From Peltaster fructicola (taxonomy: Eukaryota; Ascomycota; Dothideomycetes): 64,000 nt of DNA. This document shows, one piece after another, positions 30,608-40,971 of this stretch (positions are counted from its first letter, which is position 1; every line of letters begins with the position of its first letter). Where the stretch lies: positions 1,054,001 to 1,118,000 of the forward strand of contig CP051143.1 of the NCBI GenBank assembly GCA_001592805.2. Reading direction: 5' to 3'. Under the pieces are notes generated by a model. It was given only the letters and a program-made list of their open reading frames with translations. It did not search any database and was not told the DNA's origin. The translations under genes were made by a program, and so were the position numbers.

Positions 30608-33600
30608 ATGCAAGGCGACAGTGATTCAGCAGACTCTGCTCAACATACAACGACCACCCGTCGACCCCTTGCGAACCTCAGTGCAACGATGCAAGCTTCT
30701 TATCAAGACCACAAACTCACGGAGGCATCAGCCAAGGATGGCTCTGATGACTTCTTCCAACCAGAGTTCGGCAAGGCGAGTCCACTGCGCAATCCCTCGC
30801 CGCTCGGGGCTCCTTCCATAACCCATTGAGAGGACCACCGTCGCGAAGACAGCCTGCCAGCCTTTCGGCAGATCGACAGCACAATAGTCGACCTGGCTTT
30901 CGGCTGCCAGTGCGGAACGTCTCATCAAGTAGTATTGGGAGTGCGGACGACAATCTGGCGTCATTCTATCTGCCGGGACAAAAACCACAACCACAGGAGA
31001 AGGATGAGGCGCTACGGAGACTGCAAATCGACATGCAGAAACGACCTCAGACTACTATCGACATCCCTCGAAATGCTGCTCCTCGCACAACCTATGCACC
31101 AACGCAGCCCATCATGTTCAACTCTGTCAACCACACTGCTAAAGTCATACCACCTTTTAAGCCAGCGACACAAACCACTAGCAAGGTCCATGATGAAGAT
31201 GACGATGAGGAACCTGATGCATTTGATCCCGACGCAGCGATTCAGTCAGAGAGCAGGAAGTTTGGCTCAGCTGACCCGTATATGTATCTCGATTCCGAGC
31301 GTGCAAATCGAGACATCAAAGGTCTACTTGAGGGAGCGTTCGACGATGCCGACGAGAAACCAAAGATCAAGCTTCGAGGTCGTGCCAAGAAGACCAAAGT
31401 CAGCGCAGAGTCGGAGACTAAGAGCCTAGCAGATAAGCTATCAGGGCTGTCTGTCAAACCTAGCGTTGCAGATGATGCTGCCGAACCTGACGAGGAGAAC
31501 GATGGCACTGTGGAGGGCATGTCGATCAAGCTTCTGCCACACCAGGTCGACGGAGTATCATGGATGATCGGCAGAGAGATTGGTTCGTCCAAAGGAGGTC
31601 TGCAGACCCGTGGCGGCATCCTTGCAGACGACATGGGTCTCGGCAAGACAGTGCAGTCAGTGGCACTTATGTTGCAAAACCCTCGCCCGGGCCCGGACGC
31701 CAAGAAGGAACATCCCAAGCACAAACTACCGAGCGAGAAGGTTAGCAAGGGCACGTTGGTGGTTGCTCCTCTTGCGTTGATCAAACAATGGGAGAGCGAG
31801 ATTCAGACCAAAGTCGCAAAGAGCCACGCCTTGAAAGTACTGGTACACCACGGCGCAAATCGAACGAAATCTGCCGAGCAGCTGAAGAAGTACGATGTCG
31901 TCGTCACAACATATCAGATCCTGACATCTGAGCACGCCGCCTCCAATCTTGAGCAACCCGATGGCGCCAGAATAGGTTGCTTCGGTGTTCACTGGTACCG
32001 TATCATGCTGGACGAAGCTCACAGCATCAAAAATCGCAACGCGAAGTCAAGCATAGCATGCTGTGCCCTACGCAGCTTTTATCGCTGGTGTCTTACAGGC
32101 ACACCGATGCAGAACAACCTAGACGAGCTTCAGAGCTTGCTCAAGTTCCTCCGCACTAAGCCGTACTGTGAACTACCTGCCTGGAAGGACCAGATCACAC
32201 AGCCTATGAAGGCAGGACGGGGTGGCTTGGCCATGGCTAGACTGCGAGCATTCTTGACAGCGGTTATGAAACGAAGAACCAAGGACATTCTACAAAAAGA
32301 AGGAGCGTTGACATTCGGAGGTGCTCACAAGGATGACAGCAAACCAAAGCAAAGCATGCAGATCGTGAAACGAGAAGTGCTCACTGTCGAATGCCATTTC
32401 GATGAGCAAGAACAACAATTCTACGATCGTCTTGCAGACCGAGCACAAGAGAAGATCAAGGATATGTTCGGTGCAGGAGGCAAGACTGACTACATCGGAG
32501 CGCTCGTGCTTTTGCTTCGTCTTCGACAGGCTTGCAACCATCCAGCTCTGATTGAAGCAGCTATCAGTAAGGATAGCGACGCTCTGAATATGCCTGCTAC
32601 CCCAGCACGGTCCAGCGCCTCTTCAAGGGCTGATGACGACATGGATGGACTCACAGCACTGATGGGAGGTGTGAGTGTAGCAAGCCGCGACTGCGATGTT
32701 TGCCAGTTCAAGCTTTCAACAGAGCAAATCCGAGATGGCAAGACGAGGTGCCAGATCTGCGAGGAGACCATCACAAACATGAAGGAGAAGTCTAGCAAGT
32801 CTATTGCGAAAGCTGGGCCAAGTCGAAATCGTCGAGTGCTTGTAGACAGCGACGACGAAGACGAGACGCAAGTGGAGCAGGACGACTCTGAAGATGACAC
32901 AGACGACACAGGACTGTCGAATTTCCAACCAAAACAACAGCCATCGACCAAGATCAGACACATCCTGAGCATTCTGCACACAGAAACTCCAGAACATAAG
33001 GTCATCATATTCAGTCAGTTCACGAGCATGCTTGACATGATCCAACCGCACATCAGACAGCGCTATGTCAGGTACGATGGCTCGATGCGACCAGACGAGC
33101 GAGAAGCGTCGCTCAGCGCACTCCGCAATGATAGAAAGACTCGTGTGCTGCTGTGCTCGCTCAAGTGCGGTAGTCTTGGCTTGAACTTGACAGTGGCAAG
33201 TCGTGTGATCATTGTTGAGCCGTTCTGGAACCCATTCGTGGAAGAGCAGGCCATTGATCGTGTACATCGACTCAATCAGACAGTTGATGTCAAGGTCTTC
33301 CGGCTGACAATCATCAATAGCGTCGAGGAACGTATCCTAGCACTCCAAGAGCGCAAACGAGAACTTGCTGCTGCAGCAATCGAGGGTGGCAAGGCTGTCG
33401 GAGCACTGAGCAAGGACGATATGATGCGCCTGTTCAGCCATGGCGATCACCAGACGCATGCGGAAGATCGAGCATTCGCTGAGAAGTTTGGCAATGACTC
33501 ACGACTCATTGATGGACCTTCACCAAGCAAGTCGTTCAGTACGACTGCTGCCGATGCTAGACAGAACAAGGGAAGCAAGGCTAGGGCTGCAGAGCACGAA

Positions 33601-33621
33601 ATATATGGCAGACGATGGTAA
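30608..33621 (+). CDS. SNF2-family DNA-dependent ATPase (Rad5/Rad16/Uls1 type)
   Basis: ATP-driven DNA translocase. In the frame from 30826, helicase motifs are: I GGILADDMGLGKTVQSVALM, Ia TLVVAPLALIKQWESEI, II LDEAHSIKNR, III WCLTGTPMQNNLDELQSL, IV HKVIIFSQFTSMLDMI, V LKCGSLGLNL, VI EEQAIDRVHRLNQT. Between the lobes, where Rad5/Rad16 proteins carry a RING finger, there is only CDVCQF..CQICEETI, a four-Cys remnant. The N-terminus is disordered. ATG 30608 (MQGDSDSADSAQH) opens a good frame that stops at ~30829, while the main frame begins beside it. They could be joined by a 53-nt GT-AG intron (30780-30832) or a 77-nt GC-AG intron (30776-30852); neither is certain. Confidence 0.88.
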
Positions 33622-33938
33622 ATGATAGATGTCGTTCATTGACTGTATACACAATTCATTCCTGGATCAGCAGAGCTTGATTGTAGCTCTGTATGTGCGC
33701 CTTCGCTATGCAATATGCGTTGTTGTTACATTGCAGCGTCCAATGGCTGCAACTCTCGTGGTATCATCTCGTGAAGTCGTATGTGGATCGCAGTGATCCG
33801 AAGGCAGATGCGGCTGCGGCTGGGCATCCTCGCAATGCTGCTATGATATTGCCTGCTTGTAGGCGTCCTTGTACTCCTGCTGCTATCCTCCTTTTCAATT
33901 GTCGTTGTGTTCGATATATGACAATCTCTTTGCTTGTC
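33622..33938. other. intergenic, convergent 3' ends
   Basis: 3' regions of the SNF2 gene (+) and the tiny membrane gene (-). An alternative second exon for the latter (EYKDAYKQAIS) could fall at about 33835-33870. Confidence 0.35.
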
Positions 33939-34079
33939 TCATACATCTTCCGTCGTATCACTGACGCTTCCTGCACTGCGTCTGAAACCAGTTTGGGCCC
34001 AATAGATGAGGAAGCCAACAATGGCGAGGACGATGAACAGGACGAGGACAATGACAAAGATAACAATGTTACCCTCCAT
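33939..34079 (-). CDS. 46-residue membrane peptide
   Basis: On the minus strand, ATG 34079 opens MEGNIVIFVIVLVLFIVLAI and continues VGFLIYWAQTGFRRSAGSVS to a TGA at 33941-33939. It is one long hydrophobic helix (residues ~4-27) followed by a short basic, Ser-rich tail, the design of a small ER or plasma-membrane peptide. It may have a second exon: a GTATGA donor after TTED and an AG about 68 nt on would add EYKDAYKQAIS and a stop. The strongly hydrophobic reading is not forced by any plus-strand gene here, which argues for real coding. Family unknown. Confidence 0.5.
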   Translation of the reverse strand: MEGNIVIFVIVLVLFIVLAIVGFLIYWAQTGFRRSAGSVSDTTEDV

Positions 34080-34793
34080 CGCGATTCGAGCTTATGATGT
34101 GATGAGTCGGTGTAGATGCGATGATGAGATTTGCTGGCTCTATGAGTGCACGTTGCTGCCCAAGCCTCTGAGTCGTGGTTGTGTCTAGGCTTTGTATTCG
34201 TGTATTAGGCTTCTTGCACGAGAGGTCGATTATTGAAGAGTGTCGTGATTGCTTGGGTTTGACAACAATGCTATTGAGATCGAGTGGAATGTAGAGGATA
34301 CAATGTACCTACGAGGGGAGCTGTCTTTTGTTCTTAGCATCAACATGTGGTTGGGCAGAAGCGTGTTAGGTGAGTGGCTGGAGAGGCTGGTAATTGCTTC
34401 GCGAAGTGTGCATAGCTTACAGCTAGCCAATACTTGCAATGATGGAGGTCATACTGCTCCAGAAGCAGCAATACCCACTGGCGCATGATGTATGCTTCGA
34501 TGGCACGTATAATGCTTCTTGTTAATGAAGTTTGTGATTGCAAGTCGACTGCTTAGGTGTTGTTCGACCAACCAAGCTAGTCACAATAGGGAAGAGAGTC
34601 TGTGCACATTCAGCCAGGTGGCTGGAGAAGTGGGTGGCTTGCACAAACAATGCTCTGTCATCCGTGCGGATGAAAGACGAATGCTGTCTCACTGTGGACC
34701 ATCTGTGAGACTCGAGCAATCCGTGAGAGGCTGATGAAGCCAGACGTCTGCTGGAAAGGCCAAGAGTCTGTCTCGCGTATCGCTGCGAACCAG
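34080..34793. other. 714-bp gap
   Basis: Promoter side of the tiny membrane gene and 3' side of the dehydrogenase-like gene. Only short chance ORFs on both strands. Confidence 0.4.
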
Positions 34794-35843
34794 TCATCCA
34801 ACAACACCAGTGTCAATGTCAACAGCACAGCTACACTCAGCAAAGTCTTCCAGCTCTTCAGAGACAGTCTTGAGCTTCTCCTTCACAGCTTGTACGCCTT
34901 CCACACCGACAATGTGTCGTGCTGGTGGATTTTCATGCCCTCCAATCGCTACGATAGCGTGAATAGTCTCCGCGACCAGCTTCTCCCTCATCAATCTGCT
35001 GAGCGGTGGTTCCAGACTGGTGACACTGCCACTGTGTAACTGATCACCGGTTGTTGGTTCCGAACTGCCTTCGATCTGGTCTAGGAGCGATGACAAGATG
35101 TTGCGAGACAATGGAGCTGGGTTGTTCTCTTCCTCATAGGCTTGCATAGGTGGTGCGCTTGTGATCTTGTGTGTCAAGACATTGACCTCCATATTTGGCT
35201 GTACAATAGTCATCTTGATGTTGAATGGCGCGATCTCATATGCGAGACTATCGCAGTAACCCTCAATGGCCCACTGACTGGCGCAGTACATACTCAAGCC
35301 GGGGGTCCCAAGGTGGCCTGTCACAGCGGTGAGGAGGATAATATGGCCATTTGCCTTACCACGCATGCTGGGTAGTATAGCTTTGATCATGTTGACGGGT
35401 CCAAAGAAGTTGGTCTCGAATTGATCCTGTACTAGCGACAGCGTGCGTTGATTCTGGCTAAGCTCCTCGACAGTACCAACAACGCACTCGGAAGAGCAGC
35501 AAAAGAGTATGTCAATATGACCGAATACTTGCACGGCCTCAGCTACTGCTGCTTGACACTGTGACATGATCTTGAGATCCAGAGCGATGACCTTCAGCCT
35601 GGCTTGCATGCTGTCACGTCGTCCATTGGCACTGAGTTGTTCCATTAGGTCTTTGAGACCGCTATTCGCTTCAGTGGTCAGAGCCGGGGCGACACCAGCT
35701 ACAATGCTGTCGCCATGGTCAAGGAGCTGTCGGCACAGAGCCACTCCGATGGGGGTGTTTGCACAGGTGATGAACCATACTCGTGGCGCTTCATGTGCTG
35801 GAAACTTCCACTCGTGAGCTGTCTTGCTGTCAGGGGCTGTCAT
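34794..35843 (-). CDS. short-chain dehydrogenase-like protein with lost catalytic residues
   Basis: 349 residues in one exon, classical SDR fold throughout. The N-terminal strand and nucleotide loop read VWFITCANTPIGVALCRQLL instead of TGxxxGIG; the LDL, N(A)AG-equivalent region is DILFCCSSE. The active-site stretch LLTAVTGHLGTPGLSMYCASQWAIEGY aligns with VSSxxG..GxPGLSAYCASKFALEGY: the Tyr is kept, but the catalytic Lys is Gln and the Ser position reads Thr/Ala. The rest (DSLAYEIAPFNIKMTIVQPN) is intact. The frame is clean, so this looks like a maintained pseudoenzyme rather than a decaying gene. Divergent from the PABA synthase gene, 241 bp apart. Substrate unknown. Confidence 0.85.
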   Translation of the reverse strand: MTAPDSKTAHEWKFPAHEAPRVWFITCANTPIGVALCRQLLDHGDSIVAGVAPALTTEANSGLKDLMEQLSANGRRDSMQARLKVIALDLKIMSQCQAAVAEAVQVFGHIDILFCCSSECVVGTVEELSQNQRTLSLVQDQFETNFFGPVNMIKAILPSMRGKANGHIILLTAVTGHLGTPGLSMYCASQWAIEGYCDSLAYEIAPFNIKMTIVQPNMEVNVLTHKITSAPPMQAYEEENNPAPLSRNILSSLLDQIEGSSEPTTGDQLHSGSVTSLEPPLSRLMREKLVAETIHAIVAIGGHENPPARHIVGVEGVQAVKEKLKTVSEELEDFAECSCAVDIDTGVVG

Positions 35844-36084
35844 CTTCTAAAGGTATGCATGACTGCACGAACGCAGACAATGCTCACTGAATGAGCTGCA
35901 TTGCTCCGGGAATCGTGGTTGGTAGAGATGGTCAGTAGGTGAAGTGAGCACTTAGCCCCGGACGAACCGCATTGAAGGTGATGGCGAAATTTTCTTGAGC
36001 TGTATACCTCACTTTGTCACACCACTGTAGCACACGAAAGTTGTTATGATTAGGCTACACGATTGAGCAGAAGAGTCGTTCTGT

Positions 36085-38342
36085 ATGACTGGAGGCAGGA
36101 TTCTCTTCGTCGATGCTTACGATTCATTCTCAAACAACATCACCACTCTTCTGCAACAAGATCTTGGTGTGACAACTGAGACAATCAAGATCGATGATTC
36201 ACGCTTCGTCCTCAACGACGATGCTTTCGAACGCTATCTACAGCAATTTGATGCTGTCGTCGCAGGTCCAGGTCCAGGACATCCACAGATACAGCAGGAC
36301 GTTGGACTGATCAGCCGGTTGTGGACACTGCCCGATGACAATCTCCTGCCAGTCCTTGGCGTTTGCCTAGGTTTTCAGAGCCTCTGTGTAGCACACGGTG
36401 CATCTATCCATCGCCTGCATCAACCTCGACATGGACTGATCACTCGTATCACCCATCATGGCGCAGATTTCTTCGCCGGCGTCAAGAATGTAGATGCTAC
36501 ACAATATCATTCTCTGCAGGTTGTCCTGGACAGCACGAACAATGCGACGTGCTTGACAGACGGTCGGCTTTGGACGAGAGCGGACAAGAGTAGCCTGGTA
36601 CCACTGGCATGGGATCTGACTGATGCTGAGAATGGAGCCATCCTCATGGCCGTCAAGCACTCCAGTAAGCCCTTCAGCGGCGTGCAGTTTCACCCAGAGT
36701 CTATCTGTACCAACGCGGAGGGTCGACGCTTGATACACAACTGGTGGCAACAGGCATGTATGTGGAATGCGAGCAAAAGGCGACAAGCTGCATCGATAAA
36801 CACGACTCCGGGGGTCGTTCAACTATCACGTGGTGCCTGCGGCCTCGACCATGTTGTGGAATATGAAGAGGTTGCAATTCCGAAATGTCTGACCACAAGT
36901 CAGGTAGCTGAGCTGTTACAAGACTGTAATAGCCAGCATTCACCGATTGTGTTGCAATCTGGCATACGTGACGGCCGGCCGCTCAACCCCGAAACCGGTC
37001 GTTACAGCATACTCGGTTTGCCCGATGCAAGCTCGATACACGTCCGCTACACTTGCACCGACCAGACACTGCGGACCATAGTGGACGGCAGGACGCTCCA
37101 CACAGAGCAGGCGAACATCCAGGGTGCGTTTGACTATCTCAAGGCCTTGGTCGACGAACGCAGAGCTGTTAAAGGGCCAGCACTAGCACCATTCTGGGGC
37201 GGTTTCATCGGCTATGTCTCTTATGAAGCCGGACTTTCCACGTTGGATATCTCTCCATCTGCAGGAGATTGCTCAAAGCCAGATTTGTGGTTCGTGTTTG
37301 TGGAAAGGTCGATTGTCATCGATCATGTCGATGGAGTTGCATACATACAAAGCTTGCGACGAGATGATGTGGTTTGGCGGACCTGCATTGCCCAAATGCT
37401 TGTTGCAGGGGAGCAATCGTGTGGAAGTTCAGCTCTAGGGCATGAAGCAAAAGTCACAAATGAACCAGGCCACGAGGAATACCTGGCCAAGGTCATTGAC
37501 TGCCAGGAACATCTACGAGCTGGGTCGTCATATGAGCTCTGTCTGACAGATCAGACGACCGTCTGGAGTAGCGAGGATTCTTGGCAGATCTACACTCGCC
37601 TCAGCAAGCTGAACCCAGCGCCATTTGGAGCATACCTCGATCTTGTCGACAGTGGAGCAGGCGTGACGCTCATCGGAAGTAGTCCTGAGCGATTCCTCAA
37701 CTGGTCGCGTTGCGGAAAGTGTCAATTTAGACCCATTAAAGGGACGGTGGTGAAAGATGGCAGCATGACCCGCGAGAAGGCAGATGCTCTGCTGCGCTCA
37801 CCAAAGGAGATGGCAGAAAACCTGATGATCGTTGATCTGATCAGACACGATCTAAGCGGCGTGGAAGGGTAAGTTTCTGATCCTCTGATGCTCTTGCCAT
37901 GCTGACTGCTTGTAGTGTGCAAAACGTGCGCGTGCCAAGCCTCATGGTGGTCGAGGAGTATGAGACAGTATACCAGCTGGTTTCTGTCATCGAAGGAGAC
38001 CTTGCCTCCGCCAATTCTGGAATATCAGTTCTGGCAGCCTCTCTGCCACCTGGGTCCATGACTGGTGCTCCAAAGCGACGCTCGTGCGAGCTGCTCAAAG
38101 ACCTCGAACAGCAGCAACCCCGAGGTTTGTACAGCGGTGTCGTTGGCTATTTTGACACCGGAGGTGGTGGTGACTTCTCGGTCGTTATTCGAAGTGCATT
38201 TAAGTGGAAGAATGAGGAGGAGTGGCGCATCGGAGCTGGAGGAGCAGTGACTGTCCTCAGCACACCGGAGGGTGAATATGAGGAGATGCTTGTTAAGCGG
38301 CAGCGACCATTGGAGGTATTGTTGCACCGTGGTGAGTGCTGA
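36085..38342 (+). CDS. ABZ1: bifunctional 4-amino-4-deoxychorismate (PABA) synthase
   Basis: Makes aminodeoxychorismate from chorismate and glutamine for folate synthesis. Exons 36085-37868 and 37916-38342 (736 aa) with a 47-nt GTAAGT..TGTAG intron. The N-terminal glutamine amidotransferase has VVAGPGPGHPQ, the nucleophile in LGVCLGFQSL (~95) and HPES (~210). The C-terminal chorismate-binding domain has LAPFWGGFIGYVSYE, LCLTDQT, SSPERFLNW, then RPIKGTVVKDG with the Lys typical of PabB (anthranilate synthases have Ala), AENLMIVDLIRHDLSGV, and after the intron VPSLMVVEEYETVYQLVS, PPGSMTGAPK. There is no PabC lyase domain, as expected for fungi with a separate ABZ2. Confidence 0.95.
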
Positions 38343-38423
38343 TAATGTACAGATCTACTTACGCAGATGTACGTCGCTGCATTAAAATTGTTCGTGATCT
38401 GGTGATATGCCGACTGCTTAGGA

Positions 38424-39128
38424 TCAACCTCGAAGCCAGTAGAAGTACACGAAGAGGAAGGTGAGCATGATGACTGCTGCTGCGCCAATAGGACCGTACT
38501 GCTTCCACAGTAGCTCCCAGTTAATGCGTACAGCAGCACGCTTATACTTGGCAGAGTCCTCTCTCAGCCGACTGCTCATATCGCCCATCTTGTCCAGACT
38601 ATCACCACGATAGAGTAGGTCTTCAATGTTCTTTGTCATAACTTGTGTCACGTCTTTCAGCTCGTCGTTCAGCCTGTGAAGGTTGTCCTGCGCGCGGGAG
38701 TCTTGATATGTCTTCTTCGTTCGCTCAAGGAATCGCTCGAACTCGGCATAGGCATATGGTCGTACAGATGGGTCGAGGTAGTCGTTGCGATTGTAGGATC
38801 CCTGAAACTCTTTACGAATGTCTTCGAGGTACAGCATCGCGATCTTCTTCGGGTACGAGCGCTCTGTAATGGCCACGAAAACAAGTGAGTCGTCCATGAC
38901 ATAGCTATGAATTGTCAGATTGCGTTCCCTTTAAATCACGAACATAGCCTACTGCATGGTATAGGTCGCGCCTTCTACGCTTGCTCTAGGTTCAGCGTTC
39001 GAGGATAATCGTTTGATCACTTGTCGAATCTGCCCTTTGAACTCGCCGAGTTGTGGCATTTGCTGGTCGTCTGTTGACGCGACAAGCACTAGGCCGTCCA
39101 GCCTGACGATTTGTGTCGTACATATCAT
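38424..39128 (-). CDS. SEC22: Sec22 R-SNARE
   Basis: Vesicle SNARE of ER-Golgi transport. Exons on the minus strand 39128-38953 and 38904-38424 (218 aa), with a 48-nt intron (GTAGGC..TTCATAG) joining YTMH-YVMDD. The N-terminal longin domain reads MICTTQIVRLDGLVLVAS..EGATYTMHYVMDDSLVFVAI, ERSYPKKIAMLYLEDIRKEF. The SNARE helix (~125-185) is LNDELKDVTQVMTKNIEDLL, YRGDSLDKM with the zero-layer Arg, and the protein ends in one membrane anchor (GPIGAAAVIMLTFLFVYFYW). Length and layout are those of Sec22 family members. Convergent with the PABA synthase gene, 81 bp apart. Confidence 0.95.
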
Positions 39129-39800
39129 TGTGACAGGAGAATATCGAGAGTGGTAAGATATGATGCTGTGGTGAGTGATGCGTAGTATTGAAGTCAATGA
39201 CTGGCTGGCCAAGGAACAATTGATGATGCCAAAAGAGCTTCGCGGTTTGTGGACACGAGATGTTGTTACGGAAGTCCGAAAAGGGTCATCCGAGAGGCTG
39301 GGTAGACAGACAGTTTCACATTACTCTTCCCTGGTCTTCATGGCCATGATCTCCCACGACATTTCTCGCATCGGCGCTGTGAGACATCGTACGCTGGACA
39401 CTGGATGCGATACTGGCAGCGCCGAAAGCATCAATCGTCAGGAGTCTGATTAACGAGGATGAAGAGTTATGTGAAGAAATGTGGTGACCACAGCGCACCT
39501 CCTCTCGACATATAGCAAGCATGCTTGCACCGAACCACAGTCCAACGACTACTTGAGCGCTCTATCTAAATCTCCAACGGCGGCCACGCGTGTGGTATTG
39601 GACGGCTGTTGGTTTTTCGTGTGGTATCGTCAAAGTCACCTTATGTGAGGTCCATCGAAGTCAACAAAGAGAAGCCAAAGACTTCATCTTCTTTCAACAC
39701 GAACGACACACATTCTACAAGCAAACAAGACTGCTCATATACTACAATCAAGCAACAACATCTCTTCAGACGGTCTTCGCAAGTACTTGTCTCTCTCACT
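39129..39800. promoter_or_regulatory. divergent promoter region SEC22 / ASXH-like gene
   Basis: 672 bp between divergent starts. The 100 bp before 39801 are A/C-rich leader. No clear element. Confidence 0.4.
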
Positions 39801-40300
39801 ATGGCAACTGCAGCGCAAAAGCGAATCATCACACAACGAAACTCCAAATTAGCCAACAAGAAGATTAATCTTGTGGTATGTTCTACTTCGAGACGAGGGT
39901 ATCATACTAACCCCTCTAGAACATCTTGCGGAAGCCTGAAGCGTGGCTGTCACTTACATCGGAGGCACGACAACGATTGTGTGCGTTGTTGCCGAAGCCA
40001 AAGGAGGACGAGCCACCAGTAGACATAGACATGCATCCTCTACACAGCAGCCTAAAGCCGTGGATAGAGGCTGCAATAGTCCGTTGGCAGGACGATCTTG
40101 GTCAAGGTTTCGAGACCAAGACTTTTCGAGAACACAAGATCGAGTCAATGCTGGGTACCAAGACATCTACAACGCCTGAGGAGGACGATAAGAAGCTAGG
40201 GAAAAAGGGCAAGAAGGGCAAGAAGGGCAAGAAGGGCAAACCTGGCAGAAAGAAGAGACGAAACATTCTTCGAGATCCAGACTCAACAGATACTGAATAG
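39801..40300 (+). CDS. small ASX-homology (ASXH/DEUBAD)-like protein
   Basis: Exons 39801-39875 and 39920-40300 (151 aa); the 44-nt intron has GTATGT, an ATACTAACC branch and TCTAG. The core NILRKPEAWLSLTSEARQRL, CALLPKP, HPLHSSLKPWIEAAIVRWQDDL, GQGFETKTFREHKIES resembles fungal ASXH domains, in which a helix containing LLP and a W-x-x-DL-x-x-G-x-F/Y pattern bind chromatin-linked deubiquitinases. Before it lies a basic lead (KRIITQRNSKLANKKI); after it a lysine-rich tail with a GKK repeat (9-bp units near 40207-40240) that may be a nuclear or nucleic-acid-binding signal. The domain name is from remembered pattern only. Confidence 0.65.
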
Positions 40301-40971
40301 AACGTCCGGCTTGTCCATCGTCGAGTGTAATCGCAATGTAAAATCTGCAAACACTATATCCCTGGTCTACTGATGCACGTGTATGGTGCTATTCTTGCTA
40401 GATTTGGAGAGAACGCCTGCGACCGATCATCTGGTTGTGATCATAATCATATCACATCCCCAATGTACCAATGAGCGTCCACGGCGATCTCGTTGCTTGA
40501 GCCGCAGGGAACACTGCTCATCGTAAGCACGATGGAGGCTCTACGTACAGTAGATCTCCGACACGTCGATAAGTGTCTGCAGCGATGTGTGTGCTCGAGC
40601 TGTAGGGAACATTCGCGTATGTGATGTCTCAATGATGCGCTAGTCCGAGCGAATTGCTTCTTCGGACCAATCGGTCGATGGCAATTTGTTCTTCTAGCTT
40701 GCGACCACATGGCGACCTCACAACTGGTTCAGCCAAGGAACCATGACCATCAGCTCAAGCTTGGGTGCTTTGTCTCTTCCTCTTGGACGCCTCACTACAC
40801 ATTCTCACTTTACTTGACTTATTGACATTACGCGCTGTTCTGCAGGCGAAGCCTACTGGTCATCTATACGGTCACCATGGATTCCAATTGATACTTGCTG
40901 GGCGCACGTGGTGCTTATCCATTTCCTTTATAGAAGCTAGGACCGTCGACTACATACGACAGACCGCCAAT
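40301..40971. other. promoter region of the Trk gene
   Basis: 671 bp with no supported gene. The frame of the next gene extends upstream of its best start to about 40765, but that stretch does not look like Trk. Confidence 0.4.

Noticed and set aside
34794-38342. SDR plus ABZ1 as a secondary-metabolite cluster
   Set aside because: No polyketide synthase, NRPS, terpene or P450 gene nearby; ABZ1 is a folate gene and the SDR lacks catalytic residues.
40765-40971. Upstream start for the Trk transporter
   Set aside because: The extension contains a hydrophobic run unlike Trk N-termini, and the ATG at 40972 precedes the recognisable part.
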